Shown piece after piece: positions 8,798 to 18,110 of a stretch of DNA of 63,589 nt. Each line of letters opens with the position of its first letter. The first letter of the stretch is position 1. This DNA comes from an uncultured Phycisphaerae bacterium (GTDB lineage: Bacteria; Planctomycetota; Phycisphaerae; UBA1845; Fen-1342). The position numbers and the translations under genes were made by a program. The stretch lies in contig CALGJV010000023.1 of the NCBI GenBank assembly GCA_937928595.1, forward strand, positions 1-63,589, given 5' to 3'. The notes below the pieces were generated by a model. The model had not been told where the DNA came from, made no database searches, and saw only the letters and a list, made by a program, of their open reading frames with translations.

Positions 8798-8932
8798 CGA
8801 GCAGGCTCGCAGGCCGCGCGGTGCGCGGCGGGGGCTTCGGGAAAACGCGTAGCATAGCACGCCGGAGCGGGCTGCCAACCCGCGCGGAACGGGCGGCGTC
8901 GCGCCGTCACACGCTTTCGCGCGCGCCGGGCA

Positions 8933-8960
8933 TTGACCCCCGCCCGCCGCTTCCGATAAT
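8933..8960 (+). promoter_or_regulatory. Sigma-70-like promoter for the LptD-like gene
   Basis: TTGACC (8933-8938), a 16-base spacer, then GATAAT (8955-8960). The predicted start is near 8967, about 30 bases upstream of the GTG at 8999. Confidence 0.6.
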
Positions 8961-8998
8961 GGCCGCGGTTACCGACCTCGTGGGTCTCGAGGCGAGCG

Positions 8999-11900
8999 GT
9001 GCGGTCTGAACTGCGGCAGAGGGTGACACGCGGGGTTGGTGCGCCGCTGCGCGCGGTGGGCGCGGCCGGGGTTCGCGGCGGGATCCGCCGCTGGGCTGCT
9101 GTCGCGCTGCTCCTGGTGCTGGCCGCCGGGCCGGCCGTCCCCCAGTACGACTTCGGCGACGAGCCGCTGCTGGCGTCCGCGATTCCCGATACGGACATCG
9201 CGCTCCGCGGCCGCTACGTCCAGCAGTGGAACACCGCCGACGGCGAGCTGGTGCTGCTGTACTCCGGTCGCTTCCGCCTGGAAATGGGGCGCCGCGCGCT
9301 CTCGGCCGACGACGCCGTCGTGTGGCTGCGCCCCGAGCGTGCCGAGCCCGAAGGGAAGAAGTACTACGCGCTGACCGTGTACCTGTCGGGCAACGCGGAG
9401 GTGCGCGAGCCGGGGGGGACGACGACCGTGGACGACGTGCTGCTGGTCCGGGGGCTCCGGACGCACGGCCGGATCGTCCGCTGGCAGGATGCCCATGCGG
9501 AGGAGAGCGCCGCGGGGTCGGAGTTGTACCAGCAAGCGCTGCTCGAGCGCCGGCGCGCCGAGTCCGGGGAACCGGCTCCGCGGCGGGTCCCCGTCCCCGG
9601 GCCGCCAATGACGGCGCCGGCGGTCGCCGCTCCGACGACTGCGCCGGCGGCGCCGCCGCCCGCCCCGGCACGTCCCCCGCGGGTGGTGCGTTACCGGTTG
9701 CCGAACATCGAGCCGGCCGAGACGGGCGCCGGCGAGCGCGTTTTCGTCGCCACGGGCGGCGTGTATTTCTCGCAGGCGGGTGGTCCGGATGCCGCGTTGC
9801 TTGAAATCCGCGCCGACACGTGCGTGGTCTTCCCGCTCACGGACGCGACGGGAGCCCTGTTCGGAGATGAGACCCCGGCCGGCGCGCCCGCCGCGCCGCC
9901 GGCGGAGGCGCTGACGGAGGAACCGCCGCCGGCTTCGCGGAGCGGACGGGCAGCGCTGTTTCCGCCGCCGCCGGAGGACGATGAGGCGCCGCCGGAAGCG
10001 GCCCCGCCGCGCGGGGTGGTTCCGCCGCCGCCCCAGGCGCCGCCGGCGCGGTCGGAGCTGGGCGGCTTGGGCGGTGACGGGGCGGGGGCGCGAATCCGCG
10101 CGGTGTACCTCGAGGGCGACGTCATCCTGTCGATGGGCACCCGGTTCGTGCGGGCCAGTCGGCTGTACTACGACTTCGAGCACGACCAGGCGCTGATTCT
10201 TGACGCGGTGTTCCGGGCGGACGTGCCGGGCCGCGAGATCCCGCTCTACATTCGGGCGGACCAGATCCGCCAGCTCTCGACGCGCGAGTTCGAGGCCCGC
10301 AACGCGCGGGTCACGACCAGCGAGTTCTACACGCCCAGCTATCATGTCGGCGCCGAGCGCGTGTACATCCGCGACACCACGCCGCGGGACGAGGCCGGCC
10401 GGGCGACGGGCGGACCGACCGGCTACTACCGGCTGAAGAACTCGACGCTCAATGTCTTCGGGCTGCCGATCGCCTGGTGGCCCGCCAGCGAGGGGCCGCT
10501 CGACGCCAGCGAGACGCTGTTGCGTTCGCTGCGCCTCGGCTACAGCAGTGACCGCGGAGCGGAATTCGAGTCGCGCTGGTACCTGTTCAACCTGCTGGGT
10601 GTGCAGGCCCCGCCGGGCTTCGACGCAACGTTGCGCTTGGACTATTTCTCCAAACGCGGGCCGGCCGTCGGGGTGAACGTGGACTACGCCCGCGAGGACT
10701 ATTACGGCCTGTTGCGCACGTACTATCTGCACGACGACGGGGAGGACTCGCTCGGGCCGCTGCGGAAGTACGAGGAGACGCCGAGCACGTCCGAGCGCGG
10801 GCGCGTGCTCTGGCGGCATCGGCACTACCTGCCGAACGACTGGGAGGCGACGCTCGAGCTGGCATACGTCAGCGATCCGAACTTCATGGAGGAGTGGGAG
10901 AAGTCGGAGTGGTTCGAGGGCAAGGAGCAGGAGACGGCCCTGTACCTCAAGCGCGCCCGCGACACGGAGGCCATCACGCTGCTGGCCAACTGGCGGACGC
11001 TGGACTTCGTCAACCAGACCGAGCACCTGCCGGAACTGGGCTATCGGCGAATCGGCGACACGTGGTTCGATCCGCTCGTGCTGTACAACGAGTCGCGGAT
11101 CGGAATGGTCCGGTACCGGCCGGACGACCGCCAGTTCTTTGACGAGGCGCGCTTCAACAACAACGGATTGACCGACGCGACGTTTCGGGCGGACACGCGC
11201 GAGGAAGCGGAACTGCCGATCAAGCTGGGCCCGGTGAGCCTGGTGCCGTTCGGCTCGGCCCGCGGGACGTACTGGGACGGGCAGCCGCTGGGCGACGGCG
11301 GGTTGTGGCGCGGGCTGGGTGTCGCCGGGGCACGCGGGGCCGTGAGCTTCAGTCGGGTGTACGACGAGCTGGAGTCGGAGCTGCTCGACGTTCACCGCAT
11401 CCGGCACGTGGTGAAGCCGGACTTCGCGGCGTGGTGGGCGGGCAGCAACGTCCGCAGCGAGCAGCTCACACCGTTCGACTACGGGATCGAGACGATCGAC
11501 CCGTTCTACGGCGCGACGTTCGGCCTGCGGCAGACCTGGCAGACCAAGCGGGGTGCGCCGGACCGCCGCCGCACGGTGGATCTGCTGACGGTCGGGCTGG
11601 AGGTCGGCGTCTTCGGCGACACCGGGCGCCGCCGCGACATCTCGAACGGCTACGCCAACCCGCTGCGTCCCGAGAACAGCCGCACGCGCAACTACTTCGC
11701 GGGCGACGTCGTGTACCGGCTCAGCGACACGACCAGCCTGCTGTACGACTTCAACGTCGACCTGAACGATCGCTCGTTCGACAGCCACAACGTCTCGTTC
11801 GCAGTGGAGCGGAACCCGCGCCTGGCCTACGTGTTCGGCGCGCGCTACGCGGGCGACATCAACCTCGCGGGCGTGGGCGGCGGCTGGAACTACCGGCTGA

Positions 11901-12142
11901 GCGAGAAGCACATCACCGCGGTGCGAAGCTGGTTCGACGTGGACACCGGCGAGCTGGGCGAGGTGGCCGTCGCCTACATCCGCAAGCTGCCCCGATGGTA
12001 CGTCGGCCTCAACGTCGAGTACGACAACGTCGAGGACGATCTGTCCGTGTCGCTATCGCTCTGGCCCGAGGGCATACCGGAGTGGACGCTCGGCTCCCGG
12101 CGGTTCACGGGCCTGGCGACGACAACGGGCATCAAACCTTAG
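8999..12142 (+). CDS. LptD/OstA-like outer-membrane protein
   Basis: 1047 residues. A long basic N-region and a hydrophobic segment (about residues 31-46, WAAVALLLVLAAGPAVPQ) form a signal peptide. An OstA-like portion comes in two parts (about residues 50-150 and 360-490). They are separated by a Pro/Ala-rich linker that includes GERVFVATGGVYF. From about residue 490 a long beta-rich stretch with alternating aromatic strands (LRLGYSSDRGAEFESRWYL onward) fits a C-terminal outer-membrane barrel of the LptD type. It would place lipopolysaccharide or another amphiphile at the cell surface. The start is a GTG with a weak ribosome-binding site; a slightly later start is possible. The architecture is clear, but identity as true LptD is inferred. 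Confidence 0.75.
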   Translation: MRSELRQRVTRGVGAPLRAVGAAGVRGGIRRWAAVALLLVLAAGPAVPQYDFGDEPLLASAIPDTDIALRGRYVQQWNTADGELVLLYSGRFRLEMGRRALSADDAVVWLRPERAEPEGKKYYALTVYLSGNAEVREPGGTTTVDDVLLVRGLRTHGRIVRWQDAHAEESAAGSELYQQALLERRRAESGEPAPRRVPVPGPPMTAPAVAAPTTAPAAPPPAPARPPRVVRYRLPNIEPAETGAGERVFVATGGVYFSQAGGPDAALLEIRADTCVVFPLTDATGALFGDETPAGAPAAPPAEALTEEPPPASRSGRAALFPPPPEDDEAPPEAAPPRGVVPPPPQAPPARSELGGLGGDGAGARIRAVYLEGDVILSMGTRFVRASRLYYDFEHDQALILDAVFRADVPGREIPLYIRADQIRQLSTREFEARNARVTTSEFYTPSYHVGAERVYIRDTTPRDEAGRATGGPTGYYRLKNSTLNVFGLPIAWWPASEGPLDASETLLRSLRLGYSSDRGAEFESRWYLFNLLGVQAPPGFDATLRLDYFSKRGPAVGVNVDYAREDYYGLLRTYYLHDDGEDSLGPLRKYEETPSTSERGRVLWRHRHYLPNDWEATLELAYVSDPNFMEEWEKSEWFEGKEQETALYLKRARDTEAITLLANWRTLDFVNQTEHLPELGYRRIGDTWFDPLVLYNESRIGMVRYRPDDRQFFDEARFNNNGLTDATFRADTREEAELPIKLGPVSLVPFGSARGTYWDGQPLGDGGLWRGLGVAGARGAVSFSRVYDELESELLDVHRIRHVVKPDFAAWWAGSNVRSEQLTPFDYGIETIDPFYGATFGLRQTWQTKRGAPDRRRTVDLLTVGLEVGVFGDTGRRRDISNGYANPLRPENSRTRNYFAGDVVYRLSDTTSLLYDFNVDLNDRSFDSHNVSFAVERNPRLAYVFGARYAGDINLAGVGGGWNYRLSEKHITAVRSWFDVDTGELGEVAVAYIRKLPRWYVGLNVEYDNVEDDLSVSLSLWPEGIPEWTLGSRRFTGLATTTGIKP

Positions 12143-12199
12143 GGCGGCCAAGGGCGCTCTTATCGGTCGCGGGGTCCGGGCGCGCCGCCCGCGGGCGGC

Positions 12200-12215
12200 T
12201 GGCATTCACCTTGCC
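12200..12215 (+). promoter_or_regulatory. Sigma-54-type promoter for fliD-fliS
   Basis: TGGCAT, five bases, then TTGCC. This matches the -24/-12 consensus TGGCAY-N5-TTGCW at all but the last base, with the required spacing between the invariant GG (12201-12202) and GC (12213-12214). The predicted start is near 12226, about 70 bases before fliD. Sigma-54 control of middle/late flagellar genes is common, which supports the call; no enhancer-binding site was identified. Confidence 0.65.
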
Positions 12216-12295
12216 ACACTTCCAGCCGATACGGCCGGATGGAGCGGCGGTCCGCCCTCCATCGGATCCGGTGCGCCGTCCCGAGGAGGACTGCC

Positions 12296-15200
12296 GTGGC
12301 ATCCATTACCACCGGCGTGGGCCTGATTTCGGGCCTGGACTACCAGTCGATCGTCGACAAGCTGATGCAGATCGAAGCCCGGCCGCGCGACCTCATCCTG
12401 ACGCGCATGGCCGGCCTGGATGCGCAACGCACGGCGTATCTGGACATTTCTGCGCGGCTCACGGCGCTGCTGACACGCATCGAAACGCTTGCCCGCCCGG
12501 CCTCCTTCAATACGGTGCGGGCGGTGTCGTCCAACGACGGTGCGCTGTCCGTCAGTGCCGCCGCGGGCGCGCAGCCCGGGAGCTACGCGTTCCTCGTGCA
12601 GGCACTGGCCATGGCCCACCAGTCGGTCAGCCGCGGTTTCCAGGCCCGCACGACACAGCTCAATCCCGGCACGCTCACCATCGAGTCGGCCCAGGCCCGC
12701 GTCGACCGCAGCACCACGCTCGATCAACTCAACGGGCACAGCGGCATCCAGCGCGGCCGGTTCAAGATCACCGACAGCACCGGCCGCTCGGCGGTCATTG
12801 ACACGACGGACGTGCTGACGGTGGGCGAGCTGGTGGACCGGATCAACGCCGCCGACATCGGGGTCGAGGCCGGCACGCGGGACGACCGGCTCGTGCTCCG
12901 CGACCTGGCGGGCGGCACGGGCACGCTGCGGGTCGATGAGCAGAGCGGTGGTGGTGCGGCCGCGGCGCTGGGGTTCGGGCCGACCCGCCGGGTGGACAGC
13001 GACCACGACGGCGAGATCGTCGGCACGAGCGTCCTGTACATCGCGGCCGGCACGCCGCTGGCGGCGCTCAACGACGGCCTGGGGGTCCGGCACTCGCGGG
13101 CCGGCGGCGATTTCGACATCAAGCTCGGCGAGCGCGGCTTCTCCGTGGATCTGGGGGAGACGCTCAAGCCCGCCACGCGGTTGGCGCGGCTGAACCGCGG
13201 CAACGGCGTGCGCCTTGGGCAAATCCGGGTCACCGCGCGCGACGGCACGATCGTCGATCTGGATCTGACCGGTGCCGAGACGGTGCAGGACGTGAAGACC
13301 GCGCTGGAGGGCGCGTTCGGCGGCGGCAAGATCGGCGTCGTGCTGAGCGGCGGCCGGCTGATCGTGAGCGACAGTTCCGGCATCGGGACCGGGCCGCTGA
13401 AGATCGAGGACGTGTCCGGGAACGCGGCGGCGGACCTGGGCATCGCCGCCAGCAGCGCGAGCGGCCGGGTCGAGGGCCGGGCCGTCCTGACCATGGACAC
13501 CGTGGCCGACGTGTTGGCGGCGATCAACTTCGCGGCGGGCAACGCGGGCGAGGACAAGCAGCCGCTGGTCGAGGCCGCGTTGCGCGACGACGGGCGTGGA
13601 CTGACGCTGCGAAGCCTGGTCCCGGGCGGCGGCGCGCTAACGCTGAGCGTGCCGACGGGCGGCTCGGACCGGGTCTTGCAGGACCTTGGTCTGACGGCGG
13701 GCGAGTACGGCGACAGCGGCGCGGGGGCGGTCATCCAGGGCCGCCGGCTGATCGGCGGCCTCGAGACCGTGCTGCTCAAGACGCTCGACGGCGGCGCAGG
13801 CCTGACCGGCGGGACGGTGCGGATGGCCGCGAACGGCCGGACGGCCGACGTCGACCTGTCGGGCGCGGAGACGCTGGCGGAGGTCGTGCAGCGCCTGCGA
13901 GACGCGGTGAGCGCCGGCGGCTTGGGAATCGAGGTGGGCTTCAACACCAACGGCACGGCCTTGCAGCTAATCAACACCACGAGCGACACGCCGATCACCG
14001 TGACGGACGTGGCGGGCGACTTCGCGGCGCGCACCGGCCTGGACCGGGCGGGGCCGGTCGTCCGGGGGCTCAATCTCCAACGCCGTTACATCAGTGAAAC
14101 CACGGCACTCAGCGCGCTTAACGGTGGCCGAGGCGTCAGTCTCGGGACGCTGCGAATTACAAACTCGCTCGGTGCAACCGCGACGGTCGATCTCACCCGC
14201 GGCACGCTGCGCACGCTGCAGGACCTGATCGACCGCCTCAACGAGACGAACGTGGGCGTCACGGCCCGCATCAATGCAACCGGCGACGGGCTGCTGCTGG
14301 AGGACACGGCCGGCGGCAGCGGCTCGCTGAAGGTCGAGGACGTCGTCGGCACGGCGGCGCGGGACCTGAACCTGGCCAGGACCGCGACCGACGGCCGGAT
14401 CGACGGCACATACGAGTACCGGCTCACGATCGCCGGCGGCGACACGCTCGAGTCGCTGGCGGCGCGCATCGGCACGGAGACGAACCTGGCGGTCGGCGCG
14501 GTGTTGAACGACGGCACCGGCACAACGCCCCACCGGCTGAGCATCGCCGCCCGGGTGGGCGGGGCACGGGGCGACCTGCTGATCGATGACGAAGACGGCG
14601 GGCTGGGCCTGGCGACGCTGACCCGCGCGCAGGATGCGCGGATGCTGTACGGCGGTGTCGGCGGCATCCTGATGACCAGCAGCGACGGGCGCTTCACGGA
14701 CGTGGTGCCGGGGTTGACGCTGACGGCCACGAGCGTGAGCGACCAGCCGATCACCGTGACGGTGTCGCGGGATCTGCAAAGCGTGCTGGATGCGCTCAGC
14801 GGATTCGCCAACGACTACAACAGCGCGGTCAAGCGGATCAAGGACGTCAGCGGCTATGACGCCAAGACCGAGAAGGGCGGCGTGCTGCTCGGTGAGAGCA
14901 CCGTGCGGACGGTGGAAGACCGGCTGTACCGGGCCGTGTCGAGCTCGCTCTCGGGCGCGGGGACCTTGACGCGGCTCTCGCAGATCGGGTTGACGTTCCG
15001 GCAGGGGGGCACGCTGACGTTCGACGCGAGCAAGTTCCAGGACGCGTACGCGGCCGATCCGGAGGCCGTGCTCCAGTTGTTCACGACGGAGACCGCCGGC
15101 GCCGCGGCCCGGCTCAAGGGCGAGATCGAGAAGATCACGGGCGACAAGGGGCTGATCCCGCGGCGCACCGATGGGCTGGTGGAGTCGAAGGAACTGATGC

Positions 15201-15367
15201 AGGGCCGCGTGGATGCGATGAACGCTCTGCTGGAGCGTAAGCGCGCCCGCCTGCTGAAGCAGTTTCAGGCGATGGAGTCCGCGATGTCGCTGATGCAGAC
15301 GCAGCAGGCCGCGCTCGCGTCGCTGAGCAACCTCGCGTTCAGCACGAAGACCACGAGCTCGAGTTGA
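12296..15367 (+). CDS. fliD: Flagellar filament cap protein, unusually long
   Basis: 1023 residues, roughly twice the usual size. Caps the growing flagellar filament and helps flagellin fold. The GTG at 12296 follows GAGGAGGA and gives MASITTGVGLISGLDYQSIV, a textbook FliD N-terminus. Residues about 1-110 are the FliD N-domain. About 130-790 hold five or six degenerate repeats of about 110 residues, each built on a pattern like LGTLRITNSLGATATVDL, resembling the flagellin hook IN motif. About 795-1020 are the FliD C-domain, with SGFANDYNSAVKRI and a final coiled coil (MNALLERKRARLLKQFQAME). fliS follows after 54 bases. Confidence 0.9.
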   Translation: MASITTGVGLISGLDYQSIVDKLMQIEARPRDLILTRMAGLDAQRTAYLDISARLTALLTRIETLARPASFNTVRAVSSNDGALSVSAAAGAQPGSYAFLVQALAMAHQSVSRGFQARTTQLNPGTLTIESAQARVDRSTTLDQLNGHSGIQRGRFKITDSTGRSAVIDTTDVLTVGELVDRINAADIGVEAGTRDDRLVLRDLAGGTGTLRVDEQSGGGAAAALGFGPTRRVDSDHDGEIVGTSVLYIAAGTPLAALNDGLGVRHSRAGGDFDIKLGERGFSVDLGETLKPATRLARLNRGNGVRLGQIRVTARDGTIVDLDLTGAETVQDVKTALEGAFGGGKIGVVLSGGRLIVSDSSGIGTGPLKIEDVSGNAAADLGIAASSASGRVEGRAVLTMDTVADVLAAINFAAGNAGEDKQPLVEAALRDDGRGLTLRSLVPGGGALTLSVPTGGSDRVLQDLGLTAGEYGDSGAGAVIQGRRLIGGLETVLLKTLDGGAGLTGGTVRMAANGRTADVDLSGAETLAEVVQRLRDAVSAGGLGIEVGFNTNGTALQLINTTSDTPITVTDVAGDFAARTGLDRAGPVVRGLNLQRRYISETTALSALNGGRGVSLGTLRITNSLGATATVDLTRGTLRTLQDLIDRLNETNVGVTARINATGDGLLLEDTAGGSGSLKVEDVVGTAARDLNLARTATDGRIDGTYEYRLTIAGGDTLESLAARIGTETNLAVGAVLNDGTGTTPHRLSIAARVGGARGDLLIDDEDGGLGLATLTRAQDARMLYGGVGGILMTSSDGRFTDVVPGLTLTATSVSDQPITVTVSRDLQSVLDALSGFANDYNSAVKRIKDVSGYDAKTEKGGVLLGESTVRTVEDRLYRAVSSSLSGAGTLTRLSQIGLTFRQGGTLTFDASKFQDAYAADPEAVLQLFTTETAGAAARLKGEIEKITGDKGLIPRRTDGLVESKELMQGRVDAMNALLERKRARLLKQFQAMESAMSLMQTQQAALASLSNLAFSTKTTSSS

Positions 15368-15421
15368 GGAGTGAACCGCGACCGGGCCGCACGACCCGGG
15401 CCAGGAGCTGCTGACGAACCC

Positions 15422-15883
15422 ATGAGCAAGCCGAATCCCGCCTCGCACGAATATCTGCGCAGCACCGTGCTCACCGCCACGCCCGAGCAGTTGCAGTTGA
15501 TGCTGTACGACGGGGCGGTGCGGTTCGCCACCCGCGGGCTCGAGGCGCTGCGCGCCCGGGACCGGGAGGCGGCTTTCGAGGCGCTCGACCGGGCGCAGCA
15601 GATCGTCCTCGAGCTGGACAACGGCATCCGGCGGGAAGTCAATCCGACCATCGCCGACCAGATGCGCGCCTTGTACCACTTCGTCTACCGCCGCCTCATC
15701 GACGCGAACATTCACCAGGACATCGTCGCGGTGGAGGAGGCGCTGCGCATCCTGCGGCACATGCGAGAAACATGGATCCTGCTGCTGGAGAAGCTGCAGC
15801 GGGAGCAGCGCGGACCGGCTTCGGTCGAACCCGACGCGTCGAATGCATCGTCGCCGACGGCGCCGTTTGTCGCGGAGGCCTGA
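15422..15883 (+). CDS. fliS: Flagellin export chaperone
   Basis: 153 residues. Binds the flagellin C-terminus in the cytoplasm and prevents premature polymerisation. Family features are the early Tyr (HEYLRSTVLTATPEQLQLML), YDGAVRFATRGLEALR, and the helical run ADQMRALYHFVYRRLIDANI. The ATG at 15422 is preferred over a GTG at 15371, whose only Shine-Dalgarno-like sequence directly abuts it; AGGAG lies 14 bases before the ATG. The last 25 residues are an Ala/Ser/Pro-rich tail beyond the chaperone core. Cotranscribed with fliD. Confidence 0.92.
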   Translation: MSKPNPASHEYLRSTVLTATPEQLQLMLYDGAVRFATRGLEALRARDREAAFEALDRAQQIVLELDNGIRREVNPTIADQMRALYHFVYRRLIDANIHQDIVAVEEALRILRHMRETWILLLEKLQREQRGPASVEPDASNASSPTAPFVAEA

Positions 15884-16019
15884 CGGCGCGGAAGGTGAGG
15901 GGGCTCCAGCGCACACGGTTTCGGAACCCCGATAAGCCGCGGTTGCCGCCCGCGGTCGGCGACCGGCCCGTGCCGGGGCGCTTTTTGCGTTGATTTCGAC
16001 GTCGCGGTGTCCGGTCCAG

Positions 16020-16048
16020 TCGACAGGCGCTAGCGCAGTTTATATATT
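16020..16048 (+). promoter_or_regulatory. Sigma-70-like promoter for the Gfo/Idh/MocA gene
   Basis: TCGACA (16020-16025), a 17-base spacer, and TATATT (16043-16048); each box is one mismatch from consensus. Predicted start near 16055, with a leader of about 37 bases carrying GGGAGGA before the ATG. Confidence 0.65.
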
Positions 16049-16091
16049 CCCGCCCCGACGCGCGGTCGCAGCGCCGCCGGGAGGACAGTAC

Positions 16092-17279
16092 ATGTCGGAC
16101 GTGTGCAACGTCGCACTGCTGGGTCAGAAGTTCATGGGGCGGGCGCACAGCAACGCCTACCTCAAGGCCGCTAAGTTCTTCAACCTGCCGAAGTTACCGG
16201 TCATGCACACCATCGTCGGCATGGACCTCATCGCGCTGGCGCCGTTCGCCGACCGTTGGGGCTGGAAGAACTACAGCACGACCTGGAAGGACGTCGTCAA
16301 GAACCCCGAGATCCACCTCGTCGACGTCAGCACGCCCAATTACATGCACGCCGAGCAGGCTCTGGCGGCTCTGGCCGCCGGCAAGCACGTCGCGTGCGAG
16401 AAGCCGATGGCCCACACGCTCAAGGACGCGCGGGCCATGCGGAACGCGGCCGTCAAGTCGCGGCGGTCCAGGACGTTCGTGTGGTACAACTATCGCCGCT
16501 GCCCGGCGGTGGCCCTGGCGCACAAGCTGGTCAAGGCGGGGCGGCTGGGGCGCATCTACCACGTCCGGGCGGCGTATCTCCAGAGCTGGGGTGGGCCGGA
16601 GACGCCGCTGGTCTGGCGCTTCCAGAAGAAGTACGCCGGGAGCGGGGCGCACGGCGACCTGAACGCCCACATCGTCGACATGGCCCGGTTCATCACCGGG
16701 CAGGAGATCGTCGAAGTCACCGGCGCGATCGCGGAGACGTTCGTGCCCGAGCGGCCGCTGCCGGGCGCCAGCGGGCGCGGCGGGATCGGGGCGGGCGGCC
16801 CGGCCCGCACGCGCAAGGGCAAGAGCGACGTCGATGACTGCGTGCTTTTTTTGGCGCGCTTCGCGGGCGGGGCGGTGGGCTCGTTCGAGGCGACGCGTTT
16901 GGCGACGGGCAATCAGAACCACAACACGATCGAGATCAACGGCGAGCACGGCGCGCTGAAGTTCGGGTTCGAGGACATGAACCTGCTGTGGTTTTACGAC
17001 GCGCGCGAGGAGCGGCAGACGGCCGGCTGGCGGCGGATCATGTGCACCTCCGCGGGCGAGCATCCGTACGCCGGGGCCTGGTGGCCCGACGCGCACATCC
17101 TCGGATACGAGCACACGTTCGTGAACATGGTGGCCGACATGATGGCCGTGCTGGCCGGTCAGGAGCCGATCGTTCCGCTGCCGGACTTCGCCGACGCGTA
17201 CGAGACGCAGCGCGTTCTGGAGGCGGCGCTCCTTGCGGCGCGGCATCGGGCGGCCGTGAAGCTCTCGGAGATCAAGTGA
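16092..17279 (+). CDS. Gfo/Idh/MocA-family NAD(P)-dependent oxidoreductase
   Basis: 395 residues. The ATG at 16092 follows GGGAGGA. The N-terminal Rossmann domain starts VALLGQKFMGRAHSNAYLKA and carries the family signature CEKPMAHT (about residue 101). The C-terminal alpha/beta dimerisation domain includes GDLNAHIVDMARFITG, whose His is the usual catalytic-site histidine. The substrate is likely a sugar, inositol or sugar acid, but cannot be told from the sequence. It is transcribed from its own promoter, with the DedA gene downstream after 129 bases. A GTG/ATG further upstream is less likely because the promoter lies inside that extension. Confidence 0.85.
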   Translation: MSDVCNVALLGQKFMGRAHSNAYLKAAKFFNLPKLPVMHTIVGMDLIALAPFADRWGWKNYSTTWKDVVKNPEIHLVDVSTPNYMHAEQALAALAAGKHVACEKPMAHTLKDARAMRNAAVKSRRSRTFVWYNYRRCPAVALAHKLVKAGRLGRIYHVRAAYLQSWGGPETPLVWRFQKKYAGSGAHGDLNAHIVDMARFITGQEIVEVTGAIAETFVPERPLPGASGRGGIGAGGPARTRKGKSDVDDCVLFLARFAGGAVGSFEATRLATGNQNHNTIEINGEHGALKFGFEDMNLLWFYDAREERQTAGWRRIMCTSAGEHPYAGAWWPDAHILGYEHTFVNMVADMMAVLAGQEPIVPLPDFADAYETQRVLEAALLAARHRAAVKLSEIK

Positions 17280-17408
17280 CCGCCCCCCGCCGCCGACCAC
17301 GGGTCGTTGCCCCAGCCCGGCCCGGGAGGGGACCTGGCCGAACTGCGGCATGCGCGGTATGCTGGCCGTATCGGGATTCGGGTAAACCCGCGACGCGAGG
17401 ATGCCGGC

Positions 17409-18110
17409 ATGGAGCTGCTCCAGGGGTTGATCGATCTTTTCCTGCACCTGGACCGTCACCTGGCCGCCATCTGCCGCGACTACGGCGCGTGGACCTACCT
17501 GATTCTCACCCTCGTCGTGTTCGCCGAAACCGGCCTGGTGGTGACGCCGTTTCTGCCCGGGGACTCGCTGATCTTCGCGGCCGGCGCGCTGGCGGGGCTC
17601 GGGGCGCTCGACCCGTGGCTGATCTTCTTCCTGCTGAGCGGGGCGGCAATCGCGGGGGACACGGTGAACTACTGGATCGGTCACTACCTCGGTCCGCGGG
17701 TCTTGAAGAGCGAGACCAGCCGGATCTTCCGGCGGGAGTACCTGGACCGGACGCACGCGTTCTTCGAGCGGTACGGCGGGAAGACGATCATCATCGCGCG
17801 TTTCGTGCCGATCGTTCGGACGTTTGCGCCGTTCGTGGCGGGTGTCGGCGCGATGCACTACGGGAAGTTCATCACGTACAACGTGGTGGGCGGGATCCTT
17901 TGGGTCGCGGTCTGCAACTTCGCCGGCTACTACTTCGGCAGCCTCGAACTTGTCAAGAACAACTTCTCGCTGGTGGTGCTGGCGATCATCGTCATCTCGG
18001 TGATGCCCGCCGTGGTGGAGGTCGTTCGGCACCGGCGCGAGCAGGCTCGCCGGAAAGGAGTCACCGAGGGGCTCGAAGCGGCGGCGCCGTCGCGCGAGGC
18101 GTCGAGCTGA
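17409..18110 (+). CDS. DedA-family inner-membrane protein
   Basis: 233 residues. DedA/DUF368-like proteins are implicated in scrambling or flipping undecaprenyl phosphate and other lipids. Seen here: the re-entrant signature ETGLVVTPFLPGDSLIFAAG (about residues 40-59), and RFVPIVRTFAPFVAGVGAM with the conserved arginines (about 136-154). Several hydrophobic spans are followed by a basic C-terminal tail. The start at 17409 is preceded by GAGG. A TATGCT box near 17356 may be the -10. The function is inferred from the family. Confidence 0.88.
   Translation: MELLQGLIDLFLHLDRHLAAICRDYGAWTYLILTLVVFAETGLVVTPFLPGDSLIFAAGALAGLGALDPWLIFFLLSGAAIAGDTVNYWIGHYLGPRVLKSETSRIFRREYLDRTHAFFERYGGKTIIIARFVPIVRTFAPFVAGVGAMHYGKFITYNVVGGILWVAVCNFAGYYFGSLELVKNNFSLVVLAIIVISVMPAVVEVVRHRREQARRKGVTEGLEAAAPSREASS

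Noticed and set aside
8969-11911. 980-codon minus-strand frame antisense to the LptD-like gene
   Set aside because: Composition artefact; the opposite strand has a promoter, signal peptide and recognisable fold.
15973-15988. Second sigma-54-like site (GG-N10-GC) after fliS
   Set aside because: The GG-N10-GC spacing fits, but the -24 box does not match; the T5 run after GC-rich sequence fits a weak terminator equally well.
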